A stretch of 34,151 bases of DNA. It comes from DASRHT01 sp035293765. GTDB lineage: Bacteria; Chloroflexota; Ktedonobacteria; Ktedonobacterales; Ktedonobacteraceae. The stretch lies in assembly GCA_035293765.1 (NCBI GenBank), contig DATGMF010000006.1, positions 1-34,151 on the forward strand. Direction: 5' to 3'. Under the pieces are notes generated by a model that worked only from the letters and a program-made list of their open reading frames with translations, was not told the DNA's origin and made no database searches. A program made the translations under genes and the position numbers. Positions 13,316 to 20,462 of the stretch are shown piece by piece. Numbering within the stretch: the stretch's first letter is position 1; the number at the start of each line of letters is the position of its first letter.

Positions 13316-14817
13316 TGATTTTCTTTGGACTGTTCCCAACCCAGGGAACGTTGAACGGCGCGCTTCCAGTTGGCGTAGAGCTCTTCACGCTTCGCCTGGT
13401 CCATCTGGGGCTCAAATGTGCGGTCGATGGCCCAGTGTTCTGCCAGTTCCTGAGTGCTGCTCCAGAAACCAACGGCGAGGCCGGCCAGGTAAGCAGCGCC
13501 GAGGGCTGTCGTCTCTGCGACTTTGGGGCGCTGAACGGGTACTCCCAGGATGTCCGCCTGGAATTGCATCAGCAGGTTATTGACAACCGCGCCGCCATCG
13601 ACGCGCAGCGTTTTCACATGCACGCCGCTATCGGTCGTCATCGCCTCCAGCACGTCACGCGTCTGATAACACATCGACTCCAGAGCCGCGCGAGCTATAT
13701 GTCCAATAGTTGAGCCGCGCGTCAGGCCGATGATCGTGCCGCGTGCGTAGGGGTCCCAGTACGGTGCGCCCAGCCCGACGAAGGCCGGAACGAGGTAGAC
13801 GCCGCCGTTATCAGGTACCGTACCGGCCAGGGCTTCGACGTCGGCGCTATTGGTGATGGCTTTGAGGCCATCGCGCAGCCATTGTACGGCAGCGCCTGTG
13901 ATAAAAATGCTGCCTTCCAGCGCGTAAGTAATCTGGTTGCCGATGCCCCAGCCGATGGTCGTAAGCAGGCCGCTATGCGATGGCACGCCCTTTGAGCCGG
14001 TGTTCATCAGCATAAAGCTGCCAGTGCCGTACGTATTCTTCGCCATACCCACTTCGTAGCAGGTCTGACCAAAAGTCGCGGCTTGCTGGTCGCCCGCGTC
14101 GCCCGCCATTTTAATGGGGCCGCCGAAGAACTCAGGGTCGCTCTCCCCGAAGACGCCGCTGGATGGCATCACCTTAGGGAGCATGGCGCGCGGGATCTCC
14201 AGTTCATTGAGGATTACATCGTCCCAATCGCCTTTATAGATGTTATAAAGCAGGGTGCGCGAGGCATTGGATGGATCGGTGGCGTGGACGCGCCCTTTAG
14301 AGAGACGCCACATAAGGAAAGTATCGACGTTCCCGAACAGCACTTCGCCTCGCTGCGCTTTCTCGCGTACGCCGGGGACATTATCGAGAATCCATTTGAC
14401 TTTTGTACCGGAGAAATAAGCGTCTGTGACCAGTCCCGTGCGTTCGCGGATCTCCTTGTCGAAGCCTTTGGCTTTCAGTGCATCGCAGATCGGGACGGTG
14501 AGGCGGCTTTGCCAGACGATTGCGTTGAAAACCGGCTTACCGGTGCTCTTTTCCCAGACCAGGGCGGTTTCGCGCTGGTTGGTGATACCGAGAGCGGCGA
14601 TATCATCGGCTGAGGCATTTGCCTCTTTTAACGCCTGCCGGGCTACTGCCAGTTGGCTGGACCAGATAGCCTCTGGATCGTGCTCCACCAGGCCGGGGGC
14701 GGGATAGATTTGCGGAAACTCCTGCTGAGCCACGCTCACAATCGAGCCGTCATGGTCGAAAACGATGGCGCGCGAGCTCGTTGTTCCCTGATCCAGGGCA
14801 AGCACATACTTTGCCAT
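13312..14817 (-). CDS. glpK: Glycerol kinase
   Basis: A 501-residue FGGY-family kinase. The N-terminal phosphate loop is LALDQGTTSSR (6-16), the substrate residues are NQRETALVW (80-88), the catalytic Asp243 is in GDAGDQQAATFGQ, and the adenosine motif 'RVDGGAVVNNLLMQ' is near residue 410. It converts glycerol and ATP to glycerol-3-phosphate, the branch point to GlpD (catabolism) and to PgsA and PlsY (lipid). The start at 14817 has GAAAGAGGC upstream. It is the first gene of the minus-strand glycerol block and has a leader of about 140 bases containing small hairpins, with a palindrome further upstream. No frameshift or missing residue is seen. Confidence 0.96.
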   Translation of the reverse strand: MAKYVLALDQGTTSSRAIVFDHDGSIVSVAQQEFPQIYPAPGLVEHDPEAIWSSQLAVARQALKEANASADDIAALGITNQRETALVWEKSTGKPVFNAIVWQSRLTVPICDALKAKGFDKEIRERTGLVTDAYFSGTKVKWILDNVPGVREKAQRGEVLFGNVDTFLMWRLSKGRVHATDPSNASRTLLYNIYKGDWDDVILNELEIPRAMLPKVMPSSGVFGESDPEFFGGPIKMAGDAGDQQAATFGQTCYEVGMAKNTYGTGSFMLMNTGSKGVPSHSGLLTTIGWGIGNQITYALEGSIFITGAAVQWLRDGLKAITNSADVEALAGTVPDNGGVYLVPAFVGLGAPYWDPYARGTIIGLTRGSTIGHIARAALESMCYQTRDVLEAMTTDSGVHVKTLRVDGGAVVNNLLMQFQADILGVPVQRPKVAETTALGAAYLAGLAVGFWSSTQELAEHWAIDRTFEPQMDQAKREELYANWKRAVQRSLGWEQSKENQ

Positions 14818-14880
14818 AATCTGCCTCTTTCTAGGTTGCAGGTGTGATAAGTGACACTACTAAGTTTAAGAACGTTAAGG

Positions 14881-14906
14881 TGCCGGATCGGCATGCCTTG
14901 CGGCAT
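14881..14906 (-). other. Two small tandem hairpins in the glpK leader
   Basis: TGCCG/CGGCA (14881-14893, 3-base loop) overlaps ATGCC/GGCAT (14893-14906, 4-base loop). The two could compete in the leader RNA. No known riboswitch is recognised. Confidence 0.25.
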
Positions 14907-14962
14907 TACCCATACTACAGATAATACGGCTGCGGTAAAGAGTCTGATCTGGCTGAGTGTTA

Positions 14963-14990
14963 ATAATTTCACTACAATGACAATTGTCAA
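14963..14990 (-). promoter_or_regulatory. Candidate glpK promoter overlapping a 12-bp palindrome
   Basis: On the minus strand TTGACA (14990-14985) is 16 bp from AATTAT (14968-14963). The -35 box is part of a perfect palindrome, TGACAATTGTCA (14978-14989), placed as an operator would be for a repressor blocking this promoter. Confidence 0.4.
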
Positions 14991-15024
14991 AGAGGGACCG
15001 GGTATTTTTCTACCTGTACCCGTT

Positions 15025-15088
15025 CAGGGCAACCGCAAGGGATTGCCCCTACTACACATCAGGTAGGGGCCGGGCTTGCCCCTGCCCT
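15025..15088. repeat. Adjacent family B and family A palindromic repeats
   Basis: B copy at 15025-15052 (CAGGGCAACCGCAAGGGATT) and A copy at 15063-15088 (GTAGGGGCCGGGCTTGCCCC), 10 bp apart. Similar B-A pairs occur inside dhaM, so the two families may move or spread together. Confidence 0.65.
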
Positions 15089-15111
15089 GGGCTATGCGAT
15101 GAAAAAGATAA

Positions 15112-15149
15112 AGCCCTGGTCACTTGAGGAAGCTGGCCCAGGACTTTTT
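15112..15149 (+). terminator. Hairpin with T-tract in the glpK-pgsA gap
   Basis: AGCCCTGG (15112-15119) pairs with CCAGGACT (15138-15145), with one mismatch, and TTTTT follows. On the minus strand the flank TTTATCTTTTT also gives a T-rich tail. No known plus-strand gene ends here, so an unannotated small RNA or protection from read-through is possible. Confidence 0.4.
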
Positions 15150-15331
15150 ATTGGTTTGTCGGTATTGAATTACACGAAATACGGTATGCCACGATCTGGG
15201 CCTGATATTGAGACACTGGCGTTTGCATACAAACCGTTTTGCTCTTTTGAGAGCGAGTAACTCCTCCCGGTCGGAAGGATGGGCTAGAAAAAAGTATCAG
15301 GGAGAACAATCTACTGTAGGATAATCCTGAC

Positions 15332-15361
15332 TATACAATGGGGACTATCGTCGCATATAAT
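15332..15361 (+). promoter_or_regulatory. Candidate pgsA promoter
   Basis: TATACA (15332-15337), an 18-bp spacer and a perfect TATAAT (15356-15361). The leader between it and pgsA holds a hairpin, GGGGCCT (15403-15409) with AGGCCCC (15433-15439). Confidence 0.4.
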
Positions 15362-15564
15362 GATATTACTTATCGCCGCGCCCTTTGTCAAGAGCGAGAT
15401 CTGGGGCCTCCGTTCGTATGAGGAAAACCGTCAGGCCCCCATTTCCCTATAAAAGATCGGTGTGCATAGTATTTTGCCTTCATAAGATGGTGTGGAGGTA
15501 ACTGGAGCAAGGTAGTGACAGAGATGCTCTGGAGCGTTGCATACCTGAAATATGAGGTGCAAGC

Positions 15565-16197
15565 ATGCGAAATCTCCCTAATATCTTGAGTTTAAGTCGG
15601 CTACTAGCCACAGTAATAGTCTTCATCCTGGTTCTGATCAATCAGCCCTGGGCGTTTCTCGTGGCAACGCTGTTGTTTTTTCTGGCCTCGGTGACGGATT
15701 TCTTCGATGGCTACCTGGCCCGACGTTACCATGTCACCTCCTCTCTCGGCGTTTTCCTCGACCTGACCGCGGATAAAGTGTTTGTTTCCGCTATTCTGAT
15801 CGCGCTGGTGCAGATTGCGCTGGTGCCGGCGTGGATCGTCTTTGTGATCGTCACGCGCGAGTTCCTCGTCACCGGCTTGCGCTCGATGGCGGCTGCCAAA
15901 GGCAAGGTGATTCCGGCGGGGGTCTGGGGAAAGCAAAAAACATTTATCACGCTGGTGGCAATGGGAGCTCTGTTACTGGCAAAGGGGTTGGGGGCGCATC
16001 AGCTTTCCCTCTTCCCCCCGTACCTTGTCTTCAACAGTCAGACGCTGGTGCCAGCCGAGCTGCTCTTACTGCTGGCCGATGCGCTGCTGATCCTGGCTGT
16101 GGTCTGGACCGCTTTCTCTGGCATAGAGTATATGATCGGGGCTTTGCCGCTTTTCCAGGATGAGCGGGGAGCGAGCAAGTCCGGCTCAGGCGTGTGA
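15565..16197 (+). CDS. pgsA: CDP-diacylglycerol-glycerol-3-phosphate 3-phosphatidyltransferase
   Basis: A 210-residue membrane protein of the CDP-alcohol phosphatidyltransferase family. The signature D-G-x2-A-R-x8-G-x3-D-x3-D is complete (Asp48, Gly49, Ala52, Arg53, Gly62, Asp66, Asp70), between predicted membrane helices; about six hydrophobic segments are visible. It joins glycerol-3-phosphate to CDP-diacylglycerol to make phosphatidylglycerophosphate, the precursor of phosphatidylglycerol and cardiolipin. The start at 15565 is supported by GAGGTG 6 bases upstream. The last 12 bases overlap plsY on the opposite strand. The best call is pgsA; other CDP-alcohol transferases share the motif. 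Confidence 0.88.
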   Translation: MRNLPNILSLSRLLATVIVFILVLINQPWAFLVATLLFFLASVTDFFDGYLARRYHVTSSLGVFLDLTADKVFVSAILIALVQIALVPAWIVFVIVTREFLVTGLRSMAAAKGKVIPAGVWGKQKTFITLVAMGALLLAKGLGAHQLSLFPPYLVFNSQTLVPAELLLLLADALLILAVVWTAFSGIEYMIGALPLFQDERGASKSGSGV

Positions 16198-16884
16198 TGA
16201 GGCGTTCTGTTCGTTGGTGGTCGGAATCGTCTCTTTCTGGCCGATTTTGCGCTCTTTCCCTGCCAGCAAGCGACTGATGTTGTCTGAGTGGAAAATGATG
16301 ACCAGCGCAGGGACGATCACCATGAAAAGCATCTGGGGAAAGTTCAGGCGCGCGAAGAAGTTCGGGTTGGTTAGCCCGGCGAGATAGAAAGCGATGCCGC
16401 AAATAATAGTTGTGGCGCTCCCGACAATCGAGCCAAGAGAGACATAGCGCCAGATGACCATCGTGCCAAAGGTGGTGATGGCTGATATCAAGAAGCTCAG
16501 CGGTGAAACGACGAGCATCGTGCCCGCCCCTGTAAGCACGCCGCGCCCGCCTTTGAAGCCAATAAATACGGGATAGCAGTGGCCCAACAATGCCGCTATC
16601 CCCGCCACGGTGATGCCCCAGCCTCCACCGTAGAAGGCGGGCACATAGGTCGCGAGGAGCGCGGGACCAATCCCTTTGGAAATGTCCACCAGAAAAACGA
16701 TCAGGGCGGGAACTTTTCCGAGTGTGCGCAACACATTGGTCGCGCCCGTTTTATGGCTACCATAATCGCGGATATCAAAATCTTTCCCGCGCAGTATTTT
16801 TCCCATCCAGTACCCGGAGGGAAGCGAGCCCCACAAATAAGCCACAACGGCTGTGAGCAAGAGAGAGCCGACAATAGCTGCCAT
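16186..16884 (-). CDS. plsY: Acyl-phosphate:glycerol-3-phosphate acyltransferase
   Basis: A 232-residue integral membrane protein with PlsY motifs. SLPSGY lies near the N-terminus, GSHKTGATNVLRTLGK (42-57) stands in place of the usual GSGN-x-GATN loop, and GHCYPVFIGFKGGRG forms the glycine-rich cytoplasmic loop. It acylates position 1 of glycerol-3-phosphate using acyl-phosphate, the first committed step of phospholipid synthesis in bacteria that have PlsX. plsX is not in this window. The His-Lys replacement in motif 2 is unusual. The hydrophilic C-terminal tail (about 25 residues) is encoded partly in the overlap with pgsA. Its location beside pgsA and the glycerol genes fits a glycerol-3-phosphate module. 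Confidence 0.9.
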   Translation of the reverse strand: MAAIVGSLLLTAVVAYLWGSLPSGYWMGKILRGKDFDIRDYGSHKTGATNVLRTLGKVPALIVFLVDISKGIGPALLATYVPAFYGGGWGITVAGIAALLGHCYPVFIGFKGGRGVLTGAGTMLVVSPLSFLISAITTFGTMVIWRYVSLGSIVGSATTIICGIAFYLAGLTNPNFFARLNFPQMLFMVIVPALVIIFHSDNISRLLAGKERKIGQKETIPTTNEQNASSHA

Positions 16885-16995
16885 AGTAGCCTCCTACATG
16901 TGTCGAAAGTCGTGGTGAGAATATCGACAACCTTACCAGATTTGCAATCAACCTTGCACCATTATAGACCCGTACGAGCTAAATTGCTAGCCATT

Positions 16996-17856
16996 TCAAA
17001 GCTGCCATTGCCCGTTTGCCAGCCACACGATGTTATCGGTCAGGCGGACTGTTCCCGCCCGCGCCCCGATGACAAGCAGCGTGCCGGGGGCGGCTTGCGG
17101 AACTTCGGCGAAGGTTTCCGGCTGGCAAAGTGCGCCATATTCAAAGGTCAGCAATGGCTCCTGCGCGATCATAGCCGTTATTGCCTGTATGATAGCCTGG
17201 GAACGGAGCTCGCCCTGCTCGATGAGCTGCCTGGCATGCAGCAGTGCCTGATAAAGCACTCTTGCAGCCTGGCGTTCGGCTGGAGAGAGTCGATGGTTGC
17301 GCATACTCATCGCCAATCCATCGCTCTCACGCACTATAGGGAGCACGCGCAGGCTGATATCGACGTGAAGATCGCGAATCATTTTGCGCAAGATGGCGAT
17401 GTATTGTGCGTCCTTTTGCCCGAAATAAGCGATATCTGGACGGACAAGCAGGAATAACTGCATGACGGCGGTGACAACTTCTCGTACACGGAGCGCGTTG
17501 TTGCGTCCTTCCAGGCATTCCGCGAGCTGGCCGGTGGGAGTAACATAAGTAGAAAAGTCTATGGGAAAGAGCTCGTTGAGTTGAGGCGTAAAAACAACGT
17601 CTGCCCCCAAATCCTGTAATTGCTGTATATCATGTTCCGGGGCGGGTGAGCCTGCCTGAACTGACTGCTGGGCTCCAGTAAAAGCGTTTGCTAGCACGCT
17701 GACCACGCAGATTTCACAGGCGTTATGCGCGGCCTGGATCAGCGTTCGATGGCCGTCATGAATCCCGCCTTTGATTGGTACAAAGCCAACGGTCCCGCCA
17801 GCCAACCAGCCACGGGCCGTTTCAGTCATCTCAGCCAAACTTTGAATGATGCGCAT
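16996..17856 (-). CDS. panC: Pantothenate synthetase (pantoate-beta-alanine ligase), divergent
   Basis: 286 residues aligning with PanC from end to end. The HxGH nucleotide motif is kept (HDGH, 33-36), as are FGQKDA (145-150), VRESDGLAMSMRN (175-187) and LSPAER (190-195). Several residues normally contacting pantoate differ, judged from memory: PTMGALHEGH becomes PIKGGIHDGH, VNPxQF becomes ANAFTG, SSRN becomes SMRN, and the usual H-F-x-G-V segment is replaced. The enzyme makes pantothenate from pantoate, beta-alanine and ATP. panB and panD are not nearby. The start at 17856 was chosen because family similarity begins there and GGAG lies upstream; a longer open frame to 18048 runs through a palindromic repeat and is unlikely. 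It may be a working but fast-evolving PanC, or a changed paralogue. Confidence 0.8.
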   Translation of the reverse strand: MRIIQSLAEMTETARGWLAGGTVGFVPIKGGIHDGHRTLIQAAHNACEICVVSVLANAFTGAQQSVQAGSPAPEHDIQQLQDLGADVVFTPQLNELFPIDFSTYVTPTGQLAECLEGRNNALRVREVVTAVMQLFLLVRPDIAYFGQKDAQYIAILRKMIRDLHVDISLRVLPIVRESDGLAMSMRNHRLSPAERQAARVLYQALLHARQLIEQGELRSQAIIQAITAMIAQEPLLTFEYGALCQPETFAEVPQAAPGTLLVIGARAGTVRLTDNIVWLANGQWQL

Positions 17857-17870
17857 AATTACATTACTCC

Positions 17871-17896
17871 GTAAGGGCAGGGCTTGCCCCTGCCCA
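17871..17896. repeat. REP-like element, family A, in the panC leader
   Basis: GTAAGGGCAGGGCTTGCCCC followed by TGCCCA, 15 bases upstream of the panC ATG. It would form a hairpin in the 5' end of the panC mRNA, close to the ribosome binding site. Confidence 0.65.
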
Positions 17897-18074
17897 GCTA
17901 GCATTCTTCTTTTGCCGGAACGCATGGCGTATAGTTTTATGCATGCTTTATCACGCATTAAGAATCTTGAACAGATACTGAATTTCGCATATTGTAGATT
18001 GCAAAACGGATAGCGATAGTTGCAGTAACATGTTATATTATGGTACATGCTACAGCAGGTACAAGGAGGTTCTT

Positions 18075-19313
18075 ATGGCGGTTTTCCTACGCAGGAGTTT
18101 GAAGCTTATCTTTCTGGCATTAGTGGGCACGGTGTTGTTAACGCTCCGCTATATCATAAAAACTCCTCAGCCCTTGAAAAGTATTTTACCAGGGAAAGAT
18201 CATCTATATAAATGGACATATGGTCACATTTTTTATAAAGTTCTAGGGGAAGCTGATGCTCCTCCTCTGCTTTTGCTGCATGCGCCGGGCATTGGCGCGT
18301 CCTCCCACACAATGCACGCGCTGATGGAGCCTCTGGCGCGGCACTTCCGCGTTTATGCGCCCGATCTGCCAGGCTTTGGGCTCTCAGACCGTCCGAACAT
18401 GGCTTATACGGCTGAGATCTATGTGCAGTTAGGCCATGATTTTCTGGTCGAGGTGATCGGGCAGCCTGCAACGCTGCTTGCGGGTGGACTGAGTTGTAAT
18501 TATAGCATTGCCATCGCTCGTAACGCTGCCGAATTTTGCAACGGGGTCGTGCTGCTCTCTCCAACGGCGCTATTTGCGCATGGCGAGCGCAAGCAGCGAC
18601 CGTGGCTGGCGCAGTTAGCAAAAAATCCGGTGATTGCGCTGATGCTCTACTCCGTTTTAACTACTCCCATCGTGCTGCGCGCAGTAGTTGCGAGAGAGAA
18701 TGCGACTGGCTATCAGGATATTGCTCAAGCCAGGCTGGCCTACCTATCGGCTGCCGCCCATCAGTTGGGAGCTCAACACGCGGTACTGGCTCATCTTGCA
18801 GGCGCGCTCGATCTGGATGTAACCGATCAGCTTGAGCAACTGACGCAGCCAGGGCTGATCATCTGGGGAGCAAACGCCTTGCCGCATTCGCACTCTATTG
18901 CCAGCCGCTCTGCGCTAACACGGCTCAAAGAGGCTTCCCCTGTCTATGGAGCAGGCGTACAGGTGCAGGAGGAATGTCCTGATGCAGTTGTTGCGGACAT
19001 CCTGACATGGCGCGAGGAAAACGAACAAAAAACCTCACCTGCTGCTCCAGCTCTCCAGGAGGTAGCATCCGTGAAAGAAGCTCCGGTTGTGCGTGAAGAA
19101 GATGCGCCACAGCTGCAGGAAAGGCAAGCAACAACATCCATTCCAGCGGCGAGCTCTGTGGAGCCTGAAGCCTATTGCGTCAAATGCCGGCAGAAGCGCG
19201 CAATGCAGAATGCGACAAAAATAGTCACAAAAAATGGGCGTGCCGCGATGGAGGGGCGTTGCCCTGTCTGTGGTACAAAGCTCTTCCGCTTTATTGCGGG
19301 CGAAAAAGAATGA
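18075..19313 (+). CDS. Membrane-anchored alpha/beta-hydrolase fold protein with C-terminal DUF5679-like zinc ribbon
   Basis: 412 residues. An N-terminal membrane anchor (about 8-27) precedes an alpha/beta-hydrolase fold: oxyanion region LLLLHAPGIGAS (65-76), 'YAPDLPGFGLSDRP' strand and turn, and a nucleophile-elbow-like GLSCN with Ser140. The elbow lacks the usual last Gly. Where the acid and base are expected, the sequence reads IIWGANALP (no Asp) and GAGVQVQEE (no His), so a catalytic triad is not evident. Residues 315-365 form a Pro/Ala/Glu-rich linker. The tail has CVKC (368-371) and CPVC (396-399), a four-cysteine zinc ribbon resembling DUF5679. The start at 18075 has AGGAGG upstream. 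It is divergent from panC. Function unknown: possibly a non-enzymatic binding protein. Confidence 0.7.
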   Translation: MAVFLRRSLKLIFLALVGTVLLTLRYIIKTPQPLKSILPGKDHLYKWTYGHIFYKVLGEADAPPLLLLHAPGIGASSHTMHALMEPLARHFRVYAPDLPGFGLSDRPNMAYTAEIYVQLGHDFLVEVIGQPATLLAGGLSCNYSIAIARNAAEFCNGVVLLSPTALFAHGERKQRPWLAQLAKNPVIALMLYSVLTTPIVLRAVVARENATGYQDIAQARLAYLSAAAHQLGAQHAVLAHLAGALDLDVTDQLEQLTQPGLIIWGANALPHSHSIASRSALTRLKEASPVYGAGVQVQEECPDAVVADILTWREENEQKTSPAAPALQEVASVKEAPVVREEDAPQLQERQATTSIPAASSVEPEAYCVKCRQKRAMQNATKIVTKNGRAAMEGRCPVCGTKLFRFIAGEKE

Positions 19314-19411
19314 TTCGCTGAGTTTGAGGACTGTGCAGGTCATGAGCTGGAGGGGGGAACAAATCACTACACAAGTTTTGATAAAACGATAAAAAATCAG
19401 CCGTGGATCAC

Positions 19412-19440
19412 TTGACGTTCCGCAGTTCACAACGTATAAT
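19412..19440 (+). promoter_or_regulatory. Near-consensus sigma-70 promoter upstream of greA
   Basis: TTGACG (19412-19417), a 17-bp spacer and a perfect TATAAT (19435-19440). It is the best-matching promoter of the window for a plus-strand gene. An ATG lies 7 bases after the -10 box. Confidence 0.7.
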
Positions 19441-19447
19441 CTCCCTC

Positions 19448-19564
19448 ATGTGTGTTGAATACTCGCGTTTTGCAGTCAGCCGAAGCGCGAAACAGTGCCA
19501 CCTCGACCAATGCAGGAGAAGCAGCAACGAAAAAACGGATCTTGCAAGCGTTTTCTTGCTGTAA
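19448..19564 (+). CDS. Possible leaderless 38-residue leader peptide
   Basis: ATG at 19448 sits at the predicted transcription start, preceded by CTCCCTC. The methyltransferase at 4404 has the same arrangement (CCTCTC then ATG). The predicted peptide has three cysteines and many Ser, Arg and Lys (starts MCVEYSRFAVS, ends ASVFLL). The frame ends inside a small hairpin. No homology can be claimed. It may be a regulatory leader peptide for greA or chance. Confidence 0.25.
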   Translation: MCVEYSRFAVSRSAKQCHLDQCRRSSNEKTDLASVFLL

Positions 19565-19601
19565 GAGTTCACCCTTTTTCAGCAAACGAGCAAGGGTGGA
19601 A

Positions 19602-19636
19602 AGCGATGTCTTCGCTAATTTTAGAGGAAGGCGAAG
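19602..19636 (+). promoter_or_regulatory. Competing hairpins in the greA leader
   Basis: AGCGA (19602-19606) can pair with TCGCT (19612-19616), or CTTCGC (19610-19615) can pair with GCGAAG (19631-19636). The middle segment is shared, so only one hairpin can form at a time, as in attenuators. Stems are only 5-6 bp. Confidence 0.25.
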
Positions 19637-19773
19637 ATATGAGGGTGTCGTTGGAAGCGGGAATAAAGAGTGATCAATGTTTGTAGTAGATGACGAACAG
19701 AGTAAAAAGAGGCGGATATCTGGAAGAGACCAGCAGAAGGTCGAGGGCCTCACTACCAGGAGGAGAATAGCTT

Positions 19774-20295
19774 ATGAGTATTGGTGGACAGAGTGATGCG
19801 AAGTCCGAGCGTAAAGTAGTTCGTTTGACGCCTGAAGGCTTTGCGAAAAGGAAGGAGCGGCTAGAGTATCTGCGCACGGTGAAGCGCAAGGAAATTGCTG
19901 ATTATATCCATGAAGCCAAAGAAGCTGGAGATATCAGCGAGAGCAGCGCTTATGAAGATGCTAAAAATGAACAGGCCAAAGTTGAGGGCGAGATCCTGCA
20001 ATTGGAGAATTTGATTGCGCTGGCTGAGATTATGACGCCAGACATGCATACCGATGAAGAGGGTCCCCTTACCGCCAGGATTGGTACCCAGGTGGAGGTG
20101 CAGTCCGAAAGTGGCGCGAAACGCATCTTCAAGCTGGTTGAGACCTTTGAAGCTGATCCAAAAGCCGGTTTGATTTCTGACCAGTCACCTGTAGGGAAGG
20201 CCCTTTTGGGACATCAAGAGGGAGATGAGGTAAGTGTATCAACTCCGGGCGGGGTGACGGCTTATACTATCCTCTCTATTCGCCCCATGCTTTAG
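19774..20295 (+). CDS. greA: Transcription elongation factor GreA
   Basis: 173 residues in the usual two-domain form. The N-terminal antiparallel coiled coil (about 15-90) carries the acidic tip GDISESSAYEDAKNEQ, with Asp53 and Glu56 at the positions that bring Mg into the RNA polymerase active site. The C-terminal FKBP-like domain ends with 'SPVGKALLGHQEGDEVSV'. It rescues backtracked polymerase by stimulating RNA cleavage. There is a short extra N-terminus of about 12 residues. The start is set by GGAGGAG at 19759-19765. A hairpin follows the stop. The tip is slightly different from the common DLSENAEY form but keeps the key acids. Confidence 0.95.
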   Translation: MSIGGQSDAKSERKVVRLTPEGFAKRKERLEYLRTVKRKEIADYIHEAKEAGDISESSAYEDAKNEQAKVEGEILQLENLIALAEIMTPDMHTDEEGPLTARIGTQVEVQSESGAKRIFKLVETFEADPKAGLISDQSPVGKALLGHQEGDEVSVSTPGGVTAYTILSIRPML

Positions 20296-20322
20296 AATCT
20301 TTTAGCCTATATGCAATGATAC

Positions 20323-20358
20323 AGGGCACCTGCACAGGTGCCCTAATGTGTATTGTTC
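20323..20358 (+). terminator. greA terminator
   Basis: A perfect 10-bp inverted repeat, AGGGCACCTG (20323-20332) and CAGGTGCCCT (20335-20344), followed by the T-rich AATGTGTATTGTT. Confidence 0.65.
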
Positions 20359-20397
20359 TTATAGCTACCCCCTCGGCTCCGCAGGAAAATATCGCTA

Positions 20398-20426
20398 TTG
20401 ACACCTTCTTCTGACATCAGTAATAT
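20398..20426 (+). promoter_or_regulatory. Promoter of the unrecognised gene at 20463
   Basis: Perfect TTGACA (20398-20403), a 17-bp spacer and TAATAT (20421-20426). It predicts transcription starting near 20433, giving a leader of about 30 bases. Confidence 0.55.
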
Positions 20427-20462
20427 AGAGGCACGCCATACTAGGGAGAGCCGCCAGGTTGT

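Larger units (their letters stand above)
14991..15564. other. Long intergenic region between divergent glpK and pgsA
   Basis: No protein-coding gene is supported. Contents are two palindromic repeats (15025-15088), a hairpin with T-tract (15112-15149), promoter-like boxes (15332-15361), a 7-bp hairpin (15403-15439) and the pgsA ribosome binding site (GAGGTG, 15553-15558). The pgsA leader would be about 200 bases. Confidence 0.55.
19314..19773 (+). other. Long leader region of greA
   Basis: 460 bp without a large gene. It contains a very good promoter (19412-19440), a possible leaderless 38-codon frame (19448-19564), a GCAAG/CTTGC hairpin near 19545-19560 and two mutually exclusive hairpins at 19602-19636. 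The leader to greA is about 325 bases. Confidence 0.5.

Noticed and set aside
14818..15564. tRNA or riboswitch gene in the glpK-pgsA gap
   Set aside because: No T-loop, cloverleaf or known riboswitch core was found; the hairpins are explained by repeats and a terminator-like structure.
17857..18048. Long N-terminal extension of PanC
   Set aside because: It runs through a palindromic repeat, is Cys-rich and unlike the family, and a good start lies at 17856.
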